This document shows, piece after piece, positions 36,258-47,882 of a stretch of 64,000 nt of DNA (position 1 is its first letter; each line of letters begins with the position of its first letter). This DNA comes from Eremomyces bilateralis CBS 781.70 (taxonomy: Eukaryota; Ascomycota; Dothideomycetes; Eremomycetales; Eremomycetaceae), in assembly GCF_010015585.1 (NCBI RefSeq), contig NW_022985076.1, positions 62,001 through 126,000 of the forward strand, in the 5' to 3' direction. The notes below the pieces were generated by a model. That model was not told where the DNA came from. It did no database searches and saw only the letters and a list, made by a program, of their open reading frames with translations. Made by a program: the position numbers and the translations under genes.

Positions 36258-39200
36258 TCAGGAAAGATCAAACCCAGCCCCCGAAAATGCAGCATACAGC
36301 ACCTTCTCCTTCATCGTCTGCTCGCTCGCATACCGCGGCAGCTTGAGCAGGTTCACGCACGTACTCGTGCTTGGCAGCCGATCCTGGTCATCGCCCGAGT
36401 CTCGGATGCTGAACCGGGGGTTCAAACTGCCGAAACCCAGCAACGGCGCGTTCGGTGTCGACGTCACGAATTTCAGCACCGCGCGTCGTTCGCCGTCGGA
36501 GAGGTCTTGCATGACTTTCCAAAAGAGCTCCACGGTCGGATGCTCCAGTCCATCATCGCCAATGACGTAGACGCCTCCGTATAAGGTATTGCGGCGGAGA
36601 TCAGAGATGTCAATCGAGGAACTGGTGCCTCCAAGAAGGGTTTGCAGTTCGGCTTGGTTGAACATGCCGAGCCAAGAGGGTTGAATGATGGTGCTGAGGC
36701 CGCGGAGGAAGGCATTGGTTTGTGGGCCTGGCTGGACTTGCAACCGATGTCGGGCGACGTAGGAGATATACTCCAATCTGTTCTGGTTGGTGACAGGAAT
36801 ATCGCTGCCACCGGGCTTGAGTTCGCGTTCGATGGCCTGGGCCTTGCCGGAGACAGAGATCTCATCCGTGATGGTAAAGTTGAGAGAAAATTCTTCGACG
36901 TTGCCTCGGTAATTTTTCAACTGTAGCAGGCCTTGGTAAAGGCTCTCATCCAGCTCACGCAGGTCGTTCAAGTTCGCACGATATCCAGACTCTTTAGGAG
37001 CCAAGCCCGATCCGCCTGTGAGAGCCCATTTGAGCAAAAAGAAACCAGCGAAGTTGACGTCGATGAGAATGCCCTCATACAAGCATTTGCCGATAATCCG
37101 TCCCAAGAACTCGTAATGTTGCAGGAGTTCTGAAATCTCTGCACGATAGTCCGAGGAGCCCTCCGGAACACCCATCGCTCTGAGGTGTGCCTTACGTTCT
37201 TCAAGGGATACTGGATTCGGGTGGAGGAGATGCTGGTCGTTCTCAATGAAGAGATGTGGACGCTCCTCGTTGCGGAATGCCTGACTGGTGACGCTGGTCA
37301 AGAACTCCTTCGTCACACCTCCACCATCGATGCCTGCCTCCACGCTCCCAAATTGGTCCACAAAGGTGATTTGGATCGGCTCTTTCAGGCCGTCTTTGAG
37401 CGGGTAAAATTGGTCGTACGCGTCTTCAAATTCGTGCTCGCGTCGGATCCTAGCGTGGTGTCGCTCTATTGTTTCATCCCGGAACATCCCATGCGTTACG
37501 GCCATTCGCCAGGATTCGGCATCCACATAGCCGTTCCGCCGCTTATGCTATGAATCGTTAAAAACGCCGCTGATCAATGGTTTACGGTTAACATACCTTG
37601 TCCAGAGTCACGAATTCCCGGAAAATCTGAACACGAGTCGTGAAGGGGGTGAAGAACGGCATATTTTGCAGGATCTCTAGTCGCGGCGTGACCGCTTGCA
37701 GGTATCTCCTCTTTGAAGCTTTCCGCTGCTGTCTCTTCAATCTTTCTTGCTGAATTGTCCGCTGTGTTCTGGCAGTGCCAATGAGATGATTGGCGTGTAT
37801 CTCATCATCACCAAATTGCAGGTCATCTTCGTCATCGCTTTCGATCTGGTGCCGGTTTTCCTCTTCCAAGACGACCGAGGAGATAAATCCGGACATATCG
37901 AACTTAGAGGTCATGAGCCAATGCCCTTTCTTGAGGAAGTTTCGCCGCGAATCCCGTTCGTACAGCATTCGCAACAGTGCCGTTACCAAGCCCCTGATAT
38001 GCTCGAGACTGAAGTCACTGATTCCACTAGCGGGTCGTTTACTCGATGGTCCCGTGCTTTTCGACGATGACGCGGGCGGTTGCGCAGAACCAATCCCAAA
38101 GAAAAGTCCGAGGTTCAGCTCATCTTCGTTGTGCTCGATAACATCTTCGATATCCTTGGCGTAAAAATTGAGAGCAAACCCCAAATTTTTGAGGAAAATC
38201 GTCAAGTCTCTGACTTCGTCCAACGCAAGTGCCATGTCGCGTCCGGGACCGGAAGACTTGTTACTCCACTTTGGTTCCGAATAGCCTGTGGAGAAGAATT
38301 CTTCATCATCCATGATCTTCAATACGAAGATGTAGAGCTCCATGAAGATCAGTATAACTCTCCATTCATCCGCAAGCCTCTGATCTATCTGTTCCTGGGA
38401 CTCGAACCGCGTGCTCTGCGATTTTAGTAGTGGAATTGCAGTCCGTGGTTCTTTCGATATCTGTTTAAAGATATGTGTGTGTTTTGTTGCGCTCCAGAAG
38501 TATTTGATCGCTGGCAAATCCCGCCTAGAGCCATCATCCGCGGCGATGGAGCCGGAACCAAGATATAGCCACATCCGGATCTCATCGGCTCGTTTGGGAA
38601 AGATACGGATGAGTGCTAAGGCGAACGCTGCAAATCTTCGCGCATTGGACGCAACGGTATCGGCGGCTGACTTAAATTTTGACCCGTCGAATGAGGCCGA
38701 CGTGTTCGACAGAAGGCCGCTTATGCTCTCCTGGTTAACCAAGGACAGCACCTGATCCCGGTAGAATTGGAATGAAATCTTCTCCTTAGCTGGACTTGGT
38801 GACTGGCTTCGATCCGTTTCATGTGCAAATCTCCTAAACTCCAGCAAGATAGGATGATCTGCAACGGATAATAATAGATTAGACACTACGGACACGAAGT
38901 CCTCGTTCGATGTGTATGCATGTGCATTGCGGAAGTCGTGCGTTTGGCGGTGGAAGTATATGAACAGAGAGAGGAGATTAAGTCTGCGATCAATGTCTGC
39001 GAGCTGGAGGTATCGTGTCCACCCGGAGACATCGACGGTCGATGAAAGCGCGCTCGCGAGCAATTTGTAATTTACGGAGCCTGACAATCGGTTCAGCCAG
39101 TCCCGCAACTGCGGATTTTCGGTCATTTTCGTCGAAGAGAGATACTCCAAGGCAAACGCCGCGTAGACTTCGAGAGTCTGGGCATTCATTTGGCGCAGAG

Positions 39201-39870
39201 GCAAAGCAACGGCGTTGAAGAACAGCCCTTCTCTCAGCGATTGTAAATCTTCAGAATCCAGTATCTCCTCCACAGCGGCCATTGTCTTATAGTACTCATC
39301 CGCAAGCGTTGCGTTCTCCGCTGGAATGCGCGTCGCAAGTGTCGATGCCGCGGAGAGCAGCACGTGCATATCATGGTACCGCTGCCGTTTAACAAAGCGC
39401 ATTAGGCCATCTAAAATGAGCTTTTGCAGCCGAAAAAGCGCAAATTTGAGAGGGCGTGTTAGTGGTTTGTCGTGAGAGTCATGAAGGCCTTCGCTCATGA
39501 ATCGTATTAACCGGCTGATATCGGCAGTCTCAAAGCAGTTCCAGAACAGCATCAGACGATTCAACTGTGATAGTGTAACCGATTCCCATTCTGCGGGATC
39601 GTTCGTCCAAATCGTGCCGTCATACTCCTCCCGCAACCTTTCCTTCGCCGCCCTTCGACTAGTGTGTCCTCTCCAGACCCGCTGTATCCGACTTACAGCA
39701 TTTTGTCTATCTCTTTCTCTCTGTCGTTGTATCCGTGCTTGTTCCGCACTCGCAAGAGCACTTCCTCCGGGCGCACCAAACCCTGGGGTGGCGGCAAACG
39801 GGTTCGTGTTTCGTCCGGAAAGGTTGACTTGACGTGGGCGTCTGCCTGATCCTGTGAAGGTCGGATGCAT
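36258..39870 (-). CDS. hul5: Hul5/UBE3C-type HECT E3 ubiquitin ligase
   Basis: Proteasome-associated E3 that extends ubiquitin chains on bound or misfolded substrates. Exons 37597-39870 and 36258-37547, joined by a 49-bp intron (GTATGT...CATAG) in phase 0, give 1,187 aa. The N-terminus is MHPTFTGSGRRPRQVNLSGR, followed by an IQ-type motif (AVSRIQRVWRGHTSRRAAKE) as in UBE3C/Hul5. A long helical middle region follows. The HECT domain occupies about the last 380 residues: ITFVDQFGSVEAGIDGGGVTKEF, GRIIGKCLYEGILID, and the catalytic cysteine in STCVNLLKLPRY, ending in GFDLS as in other HECT ligases. It appears complete. Gene symbol by family resemblance. Confidence 0.93.
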
Positions 39871-40628
39871 GTTTGGGAGGGTGTCGCGGCCGAGGTCGAG
39901 GATGGATGAGAACAGTTACGTTACGCCCGGTTCCGTCATTTACAATCGTTGAACCAAATGAGGATTCCGCAGTCTGTAGCTATTCTTGGAGACGTGATAT
40001 GTTCACGGCCGCGATGTTGCCTTCGTCCGTGTCAGAATCTAGAACCTTCGTCACGTACAGACTAGACCAATGAGGAATTAGTGCATACCTCGCATTCGTC
40101 GCTCTTTAGAACCATTAACATGTTATGTTTGAAGGAGGTATCATTTACAATCGCGATAACTGGAAGATGTAGCTATCTCAAGCTCGACCTTTGTAAAGGG
40201 CGGAGGACTGCAGCGGAGGTGCTCGGCAGGGCGGAATTCAAATGACGGAATATGGCCACGGATCGCTCCACTCCACCCAATCAGCAACATCCCGACGATC
40301 CAGCTTATTTCAACCTCGAACAAAGGTTTATAATACAGACATCTTTCTACACTAATTAACGAATTCAAGTCTTAACTTGGTTAGTTAACTAGTTAGTTAG
40401 TTAACTATCAGTTTTACCAATATGATAGATCACATCGAGGCTATCTAATGCTTCATACTATCCGTCACTTCCGCGGGCAACCTGATAAGCCAGGATGCAT
40501 CGCTATGAACAGGTGCAACCCTTTTGAAACCAATAAATCTTGCAAGGAGCCACCATGATTTTATGACCATCTGGGAGATCGACCAAGCCTCCAATCCTTC
40601 AGAAAAGTCACCATGAACACATCCATAG
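39871..40628. other. Spacer between the HECT ligase and permease genes
   Basis: About 760 bases with the HECT ligase promoter and permease 3' UTR. A short stretch of TTAGTTAACTAG-like tandem repeats lies at about 40380-40410. No gene recognised. Confidence 0.5.
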
Positions 40629-42791
40629 TTACAGATCCTTCCTGACGTACTCCACCGGTCCAACGTATATGTGTCTCCCTTTGACCCAGAAAAAAACCAG
40701 GGAGAATATCATTACGCATCCGTAGATCAGTATGCTCCAATTCATATGATCTGGGCTTGGATTCGGTTCGGCGGGGAAGAAGGAAAATATGTATACAACC
40801 AGGAGGAACGAGACCGCTGTGATGTTGAGAGGCAGGCCGTATTTGCCCAGACTGAAGTGACGCTTTAAGAGTGCCTGCTTTCGCAGACGCTTCAAGCAGA
40901 CGCATGATATGGAGACGATATACGACGAGATTAGAGCGCTGACGCCCAAGGAAATGATCTGATTCAATGCCACCGTCGAACCGATGTTTATGAGGGAGAG
41001 CAGAGACGTCACGCCGAGCGTGAATATAATGGCGTTGAAGGGAATTTCCCATTTGACCTATAGTTCGATCAATGCCGCACGACACAGTTCGGGTCGGTCC
41101 CACTTACCGTGGAAAAAATTTCCGGGTATGGGATCGCATGATCTCGTGCGAATGCAAAGAGTTGGCGTGACGCAGTGGCCATATTCGTCATGCAGCAGCA
41201 GGTGGAGAGGACGATCATGATGCTAGTCATCCCCGTTGCTGCTGCGATCGACTGCGTTCCGTCCGCGAATACCTGCACTCGGTGAGCCTCATCGGCGGTA
41301 CATATACGCGTATCAATCACATACCTGGATAAAGGGGTATCCTGTCGGGGTGGCAAGGACATGTTCAATGTTGCCAAGGCAGAACAAGAACGTTAGAAGC
41401 ATCCCAAACCCGAAGAGTCCGTTGAATATTATCGTGGCTATCATAGCCTTCGGTAGCGTCGCTGATGCATGTTGTAGCTCCTCAGACATATGAGTGGCGG
41501 CATCGGATCCAAGGAGTGACACGGTTGGTGTAAGGATTCCAACAAGGCACGACAACCCGACACTCCCCCAACCGTTATCGTTGAAATCGGTAAACACTGC
41601 TTCAGCCTTTCTTCTTGGCGATAGGACCAGGAGAGGGATCATGATCGCGAAGAAGCCAAGAACATGCAGGATGAGAATGCATCCTTCAACGAGAGGCAGT
41701 TTTCGTGCGAAGAACGTATTGAAGATGCAGCACACTGATGCGACCGCGATGGTGAGCAGCGTCCCATGCCATCTCTGGAAGACGTAGGTATCCGGGTAAT
41801 TGAGGGCGATCAGCCCCTGAATTTCAGTTCCGGCAAGAAAGGCACTCGCGGCACTCCCCGTTTGCCAGCCAAGGACCGATAGCCACCCGACCTGAGGTGA
41901 TTGTTAGGGTGCCAACCGTCAAATTGATGGCGATATAATAGCTTCCTGTGCAGAGGCACACTACTATCACTCACCACATAGCTAAGAAACCGTTGAGCAC
42001 GCCTGGGGGCGAATTCGGAAACCCAATGGTATTGTCCTCCAGCAGTAGGTGCCCTTTCAACCTAATTGTTAGCACTGACATGTCCGAGTAAGCGACTGAC
42101 CCACATTGAACCCATCTCAGCCATCGACAACACGACTGTTGAAAAACCACATGCCGTAGCGATGTACATATAGATAAGGCCTGCACTCCCTCCATTGAAG
42201 AGGCCAAATGCTGCCGTTCTGTGTGTGTTAAGTATTAGTATCGATTGAAATAGCAATTTGCGAACCACTGATTGTCTGAAGACTAGGTACGGCGTTTGAT
42301 ACCAGAGAATCACATCAGAAATGGAGAAAGGATTGACAAATTAACAAAACATATAGCAAGAAAAGAAATATCGCGCCTTCAGCGAGCCTAATTGCATTGA
42401 AGAGTAGTTGTTCATACTTACCCAAGTTGGGTCTCCCATGTGCTCAGCAAAATCATAGAAAATCTGCGACGTCAATACTTTGACCCAATATCCATTGACA
42501 GTATCTGTCATACCCAAAAATAGAGAAGAACCCAAAGTTACGCTTTGAGAATGTCAGAATTGGCAATGAGATGGTTTCTGTCTGCACTACTCACTCTCAA
42601 CTTCTGAATCTTTCCCATGCGCTGTCAAGAATTCTATATCAGTATCCTATCAACCCCTAATTGATGTCACTGGGGCTTACCAGCATATCATGTTGATCGT
42701 CGGCTGTTCCCAACTTCTCCGATACGATGGCGCCATCATGGACACCTTCGATATCGTGAATACCGAATATCGTCTTGTTGGCGTTTGCCAT
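40629..42791 (-). CDS. Amino-acid/GABA-choline type permease (APC superfamily)
   Basis: Multi-pass plasma-membrane importer; substrate (amino acid, GABA or choline) not resolved. Nine exons, all phases closing, 520 aa: 42681-42791, 42595-42621, 42514-42542, 42422-42463, 42105-42218, 41975-42053, 41325-41891, 41108-41272 and 40629-41057. The protein runs RMGKIQKLRRNFGFFSIFG, ILLSTWETQLGTAAFGLFNGG, SMAPTAGGQYHWVSEFAP, VGILTPTVSLLGSDAATHMSEE and ATASRQLFAFARDHAIPYP, all hallmarks of the fungal GABA/choline permease branch. About twelve hydrophobic segments. Four very small exons (27-79 bp) break up the N-terminal third. The junction before APTAGG uses GTGGGT and an AAG acceptor, which was chosen because it restores the family motif. 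Confidence 0.9.
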
Positions 42792-44609
42792 CGTCGAGTG
42801 TCAATGCAACTGCTCAGACCCTCGGGTTCGATAATGTCGGGGAACAGGTAATGAGTCGGTTAGTTGCGAGAGGAGTGTATTGGATCCGACAACCTGGGTC
42901 AAGGTTGGACGTCCTCATGCCAGGTTAAATCGTCTCGATTTCGGCCACGACAAGATCAATCGAACTGGACGACTCAGCTCTGGGGTATCGGCTGCCGAGC
43001 AGGTGGCTGCAGTGGGCCTTCAAAGGAGATGTCGTACAGTCGTCTTGGCCCTATTGGGCAAATGCCTGACGGAATGGACTTAACCACGCTTGCAGACAAA
43101 GCCCAAGGAAGAGGATCGACAGGGCGAGGGATGATTGGGAGTGAAACCAGTCGCCAGGACAGGGCCAGACGATCGCGATGCGAGATCAGAGGTACGAACC
43201 AGTGATACCGCGGTGAATGGGGCTGCTCTCAGTTTTCAGTGCCTCTAGCCGATCCACAAGAGGCATGAGGAAGTACGACACTCACCGTTGTAGAGGGTAC
43301 TCGCAGATACTTTCTCGCAGATGCACGTCAACGGCGCAGATTCTCCAATTCTCCGTGTACCCGGCTCTGGTGATGCGGTGGAAATGCACTTAATGCAGCG
43401 TAATATTCCTCCCTACCTTCCTTTTTCCTACTGACCTCTTTTGCGCAAATCTGGAATGACACACGGCACGATAGTGTGACCGCCATACTCCCCGCTCCGT
43501 GGCCCGTTCCGGGGCATACTGTATAATCTCGCATAGATGGGACACTTCCACCTTTCCGATCGTAAGACGTTAATTGGCTGTATTCCTCTGTCAGCACCGT
43601 TAATCATACTCAAGCGCTTGAATTCATCCAACCAAGTCTCGTCGAGCAAAGTGGAAATGTCCCATCTGTGTGAGTTTATATGGTACACAAGAGCCAGGAA
43701 TGTATCCGGTCGAGATTTCATCCCGTGCTTCCGCCCACTATCATATTCTCCGAGGCAAACGGAAGACATCTCACGCATTCCAACAAGGAAGACATCTCCC
43801 GCGGAAACGGGCTCCTTTTGGGGTCAAAGAACACAAACGGTGGCACAAGTGTGTAAGAGTTGAACCAAGGGGGTACAAGAACACCAAGAGTTGACCTGTC
43901 ACGACGGTAGCTTGCCACGGCTCAGCGTCACACGAAGCGTTTCGGGGCTGCATAAAACCAGGTTATAATCGAGAACAAGAAGATCTATTGCTAATGCACA
44001 CTCGGCAAATTAGCGACAAGTCACCATTCAGCGAAACAAGCAGCGGTAACTAGCCCAAAGCAGTGCGAAGCAGTTGGGATGATGAAATACACAAAGATTT
44101 GATATTTCCTCACGATGGTCGGACGATGTCGTTCGGGAACATTTCAGAACGTCCCACTGACCAAGTCTATTGTGAACACAATTCTCTCACCGATGCGAGA
44201 TAGCGCCATGAATTGTGCCACCGCCCGTCGGGCCAAATCTCCAACGCGGTGTCCTGTCAGCAATCCGCTGTGTAATCTGAATGCCACTGCGCTGTTGCGA
44301 CAAATGCTGCCAACATACTTGACTTGGCCATGCGTCCGTCTGGATCCAATCTTGATTTGGGTGTGCTCCAGCAGCCATCAAAGCAGCAATCAAAGCAGCA
44401 TTGAAAGGGTGTGGAATGACAACTCCTGTTGACTCGAACGACTGCATCCGACTCAGCCGCCCATGTACCGGACATCGTGAAGTGCATCCCGAGCACCACA
44501 GGACATATTTTTTACGGCTCACGGCGACTCGGAACTCCGTCGGCCGGCGACGCCCATCTTTCCCGGCCGCTCCTCAAGGGATTTCTGGATGGACCAAGCC
44601 ACATAAGCT
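42792..44609. other. 1.8-kb divergent spacer with an imperfect inverted repeat
   Basis: Lies between the divergent permease and rhodopsin-domain genes. Contains an imperfect inverted repeat at 43523-43677 and a 12-base direct repeat (GGAAGACATCTC) near 43762 and 43790. Short frames here show no recognisable domains. Confidence 0.5.
43523..43677. repeat. Imperfect inverted repeat, arms about 27 bp
   Basis: The left arm reads TATAATCTCGCATAGATGGG then ACACTTCCAC. The reverse complement of the right arm reads TATAAACTCACACAGATGGG then ACATTTCCAC. The core of 16 bases matches at 15. About 100 bases separate the arms, with a perfect palindrome TCAAGCGCTTGA near 43611. It may be a decayed MITE or a regulatory palindrome; no target duplication found. 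Confidence 0.5.
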
Positions 44610-45929
44610 ATGGCATCCGTTGGCGATGCAGTGGATGTAACGCGCTTCTCGCCGATAACCGAATTCGACAAAGCGGGGATTGTCTGGATATTGGCTCTTC
44701 TGGGAGGGGTATACACGCTACTCACACTGTTCGTGAGATGGTTCATTAAACGCGACACGTTTGGGAGCGATGACTGGACCTTTGTTGGGACGACGGTAAG
44801 CAATCATATCAGTGCCCCTCTGGCGGAAAGTATTGACGGAATTTAGCTCTTCGCGGTCGGGGCATTCCTGCCAACATATATCGCGCTCTCCAGGGGCTTA
44901 GCCAAGTCCGAGAGCATCCTCAGCGAGCGCACGTTAATCACGATCGGAAGGATCGGACGGGTGAGATTTCGAGATCGTCCGAGACGCAAAATGCTAACCC
45001 CTTGCAGCCCTACCTTACATCTCAGATCTTCTTCATCCTCACGATCGCCTTGGCGAAATGCTCCGTCATACTCCTGATTCGAAGGCTCTTCTCGTTGGAT
45101 ATGGAGAGCCATCGACGCTGGTGTCATATCATGCTTGTGGTGGTCAGCGTCTGGGGTCTCGCATCGGTTCTTGCCCTATCAATCGATTGCGGCCCGAGAC
45201 AGGTTCTTGGGATCGGTGGATCATTCTGCTCGAACCAGGTTAGTTGGTGCAAGGGGGAAAATAAGTCGACCTTGGCCGCTAACGCAGCCTTCATAGTACC
45301 TCCGGTGGCAATTGGTAGGCGCATTCGACGCCATCACCGAATTGCTGACGTTCTGCCTGTCTTTCGCCCTCATCCACCGTCTCCAGATGAAACTCCACCT
45401 CCGAGTTCGCGTCATCCTGGCATTCGTTTTCCGTGTGCCACTCATTGCCATAGCGATCCTGAATATCCATTTGGTGCAGGGATGGACTACAAGCTTGGAT
45501 CCAGGAGTTGCCATCGCGGCACCGTTGGTATGCCAACTGGTAGAACTGGCATACTCGCTCATCTCAGCAACGATTCCAAACCTGAAATCGTTCCTCATGA
45601 GCTTCGACACTGCCTGGATGATGGAGGTGGGCACTTCATCCAAACCCATCCCCTATAGCAACCAAACACCGCCCGAGGAGTATCAACTAGATTCGTTCCC
45701 TAACTCTCCACGCCATGCCCCTGGACTATCGGGCCTTCGGATTGACCCGGAGCATCTGACGCTTCGTCCCGAAAGTCTGGAACATATTGCTGCGGTGCAG
45801 CACCCCGCGAGTGAACGGACGGGGTCTCGGGAAGGGTCGTTTGCAAGTACCAATTCTCGAGAGCGCATCATTCGCTGCGAACATCGGTGGAAGATTCAAT
45901 ACGGTCAACAACCGCAGGACGGTTCATGA
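44610..45929 (+). CDS. Fungal rhodopsin-domain integral membrane protein (PTH11-like, no CFEM)
   Basis: Seven-pass plasma-membrane protein of the fungal 'rhodopsin domain' family; some relatives are receptor-like, the function here is unknown. Exons 44610-44795, 44847-44960, 45008-45238 and 45297-45929; introns 51, 47 and 58 bp, all phase 0; 387 aa. Seven hydrophobic segments from IVWILALLGGVYTLL to LVCQLVELAYSLISATIPNL. Family marks: DDWTFVGTTLFA, YLTSQIFFILTIALAKCSVILLIRRLF, the loop CGP...F CSNQ YLRW and GAFDAITELLTF. The cytosolic tail (from about residue 290) is Ser/Pro-rich. There is no cysteine-rich CFEM domain at the N-terminus. Confidence 0.88.
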
Positions 45930-46091
45930 ATGCCAGGCGTTTTGATTTGGCGGTTCAAGAGGTTCTATTGAACTCGAGTACAGACAAGATAACGGAAGCA
46001 TATGCACATCTGACTTTAAATCTTTGTCGCCCGAGTAGTATGGATTAGGCTTTGACTTCGAAAATCAGACATTGAGAACTCGAGGACGGCA

Positions 46092-46823
46092 TCAGTGAGG
46101 GTCTTTGAAGAAGATGACGCCTCCCTTAACTTCACTCAACGGGTTATTTTCTCCTTCCGTAATTTTGCACAGTTCGACATCGAATCCGCATTTGCGGTAG
46201 AATTGCTCGCTGCCGTCCGACGTGATGACACCGGCAGAGATCCCCTCATCTTGAGCCTTCTGCAGGCCCCATCGAACCAGCTCCCTTCCATAGCCTTTCC
46301 CGTGCCCATCAGGATGCACACCGAGTGTGCTCAGCTTCCATCCATCGCTTCGGACGCCCACCAAATGTCGCGTGAAAAACGGCGCAGCGCGGCTAGATGC
46401 ATCCAGTCGATCCGGGACTGCTGCTCGGTTTGGCCACATCCATTCTTCTATGCGATTCCACACCTTCACCAGCGGCGCAACCAACCGTCGAGGATCCCAC
46501 CACGAGAGTCCCAATCCCAAACCCATCTTGAGTCCTAATGCGCTTGGACGACCAACCCGTCCCCATTCCGCCGCGCCGGTGATTCGACCGTCCTGATCGA
46601 CGGAGACGATGAGGCAGTTTCGGTAGTCCCAGAATGCAGCGCGGACTTTCCGGCGCCAGTAGTGGAGAACCGAGTCGGGGTATTGCTCGCGATAGGGATG
46701 CACGAAGCGGCCGCTGTAATCTTCGTCCCAGAACGCCGCGGTGAAGATGTGGGATATGGCGTCGAGGTCCCGGTGTGTTGCGTATCGGATGGGCATGATG
46801 AAGAATGACTTGGAAAGCGACAA
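46092..46823 (-). CDS. GNAT-family N-acetyltransferase
   Basis: Predicted cytosolic acetyl-CoA dependent N-acyltransferase; acceptor unknown. Single exon, 243 aa; a second Met at residue 10 (MPIRYATHRDLDAISHIF) sits exactly where GNAT domains start, so initiation at 46796 is possible. Motif A with the acetyl-CoA loop is clear: LSTLGVHPDGHGKGYGRELV (Q/RxxGxG/A), followed by GVITSDGSEQFYRKCGFDV, the usual C-terminal strand-helix. A long insertion (about residues 95-150, Trp/Arg-rich) separates the N-terminal and catalytic halves, as in several fungal GNATs of this type. Confidence 0.85.
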   Translation of the reverse strand: MSLSKSFFIMPIRYATHRDLDAISHIFTAAFWDEDYSGRFVHPYREQYPDSVLHYWRRKVRAAFWDYRNCLIVSVDQDGRITGAAEWGRVGRPSALGLKMGLGLGLSWWDPRRLVAPLVKVWNRIEEWMWPNRAAVPDRLDASSRAAPFFTRHLVGVRSDGWKLSTLGVHPDGHGKGYGRELVRWGLQKAQDEGISAGVITSDGSEQFYRKCGFDVELCKITEGENNPLSEVKGGVIFFKDPH

Positions 46824-47153
46824 GGCGTAAAAATGGACCGAGGAAATCCGAATTTCTCAGCACCAAGCCAGAGATCCAGGAGAAGAAATGGTTGAGATAG
46901 ACTTAAAACGCAGAATTCAACGATCGGACTCGACTTCGCCTATCTTATTGACTCTGACTCAACCTTAAGAGCTTTATGCTAGGTAAGGTAAAGGTACCTT
47001 ATGTTGCATTGAGCTGTGGGGTTTTAAGAATACGTGCAGGAAATCATCTCACGTTTGGTGGCACCTGATCGTATCACCCATTGAAACATGGGAACTCTAT
47101 TCCCAGTTCCCACGATACATAAACGCATTTCCCGGGAAGTTATTTCGCATTCT

Positions 47154-47164
47154 GTACGGAGTAC
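47154..47164. repeat. Target-site duplication, left copy
   Basis: GTACGGAGTAC, 11 bases, immediately left of the foldback element and identical to 47442-47452 on the right. Confidence 0.7.
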
Positions 47165-47441
47165 GGAGGTCCATTTCAAAAGTTATTGCTCGCCAAGAAG
47201 GGGCTTGATTATATAAGCCGTTCGAAAGCCTATAGCACGGGCAGTAGGGTGTCTAGCCAACGGGCGGGTACTACGCGCGGTAAATCGAATGCCTGGCGCC
47301 CTTGCCTCGAATTAGGCTCTATAAGATCTAAAATAAATGCCCAGTTGATAGGCAGTCCAGTGCCCGTAGCATAGGCTCTCGAAACTGCTTATATAATCAC
47401 GCCACTTCCTTGGCGAGCAATAACTTTTGAAATAGACCTCC
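47165..47441. mobile_element. 277-bp foldback MITE
   Basis: Non-autonomous DNA element. It begins GGAGGTCCATTTCAAAAGTT and ends with the inverse, GACCTCC. The terminal arms match for about 50 bases with a few differences (ATTTCAAAAGTTATTGCTCG, then GCCAAG, then TGATTATATAAGC). Similarity continues imperfectly for roughly 110 bases per arm (AGCCTAT, ACGGGCA), so nearly the whole element can fold on itself. It has no coding capacity. The identical 11-base flanks fit the 9-11 bp duplications of Mutator-like elements, so it was probably mobilised by a MULE-type transposase elsewhere. Intact duplication and high arm identity suggest a fairly recent insertion. It lies between the GNAT and coiled-coil gene promoters. 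Confidence 0.85.
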
Positions 47442-47452
47442 GTACGGAGTAC
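47442..47452. repeat. Target-site duplication, right copy
   Basis: GTACGGAGTAC, 11 bases, identical to the left flank of the MITE. Confidence 0.7.
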
Positions 47453-47882
47453 GGAATACCAATGTATGGAATACGCACCATGCAGATCGAAAGTCGATGA
47501 TTCGTTCGTTGTGAAAGGAGAAGATCGAGGGAGTATCAGACCCTCGGTGTATATAAGGTGGCTGGTGTAATCAGCAATGTCACTGAATCATGCCAGCTCC
47601 CGACTCCTATGTAGTCTGGTTGCTTGTTTGGTTCCGGTGGTTGGTGCCCCGCATTGGAGACAAGGAGCTGCCGGGAGGGGATCCGGACTAGTCCGCTTTC
47701 AACCCCGACTTCAGAACGCGCCTCGTCGTCATATCATGGTCGCAATATCGCCATGTTTCGCTCCACTCAGCTTCTTTCTCCCAATCATTTTACCATCGCT
47801 GTGGAACATCCGAATAATTTATCTTCTAGGAATCTATCGTTCAAGCCATGCGCGCGGTTTTCGCGCCCTGGCCTTGTGGGTG

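Larger units (their letters stand above)
46824..47882. other. Divergent spacer between GNAT and coiled-coil genes
   Basis: About 1.06 kb containing the MITE and its duplications. The rest looks like ordinary promoter sequence; no other gene seen. Confidence 0.5.

Noticed and set aside
42820-42840. GGGTTCGAT resembling a tRNA B box
   Set aside because: No matching A box or acceptor stem was found at the right spacing.
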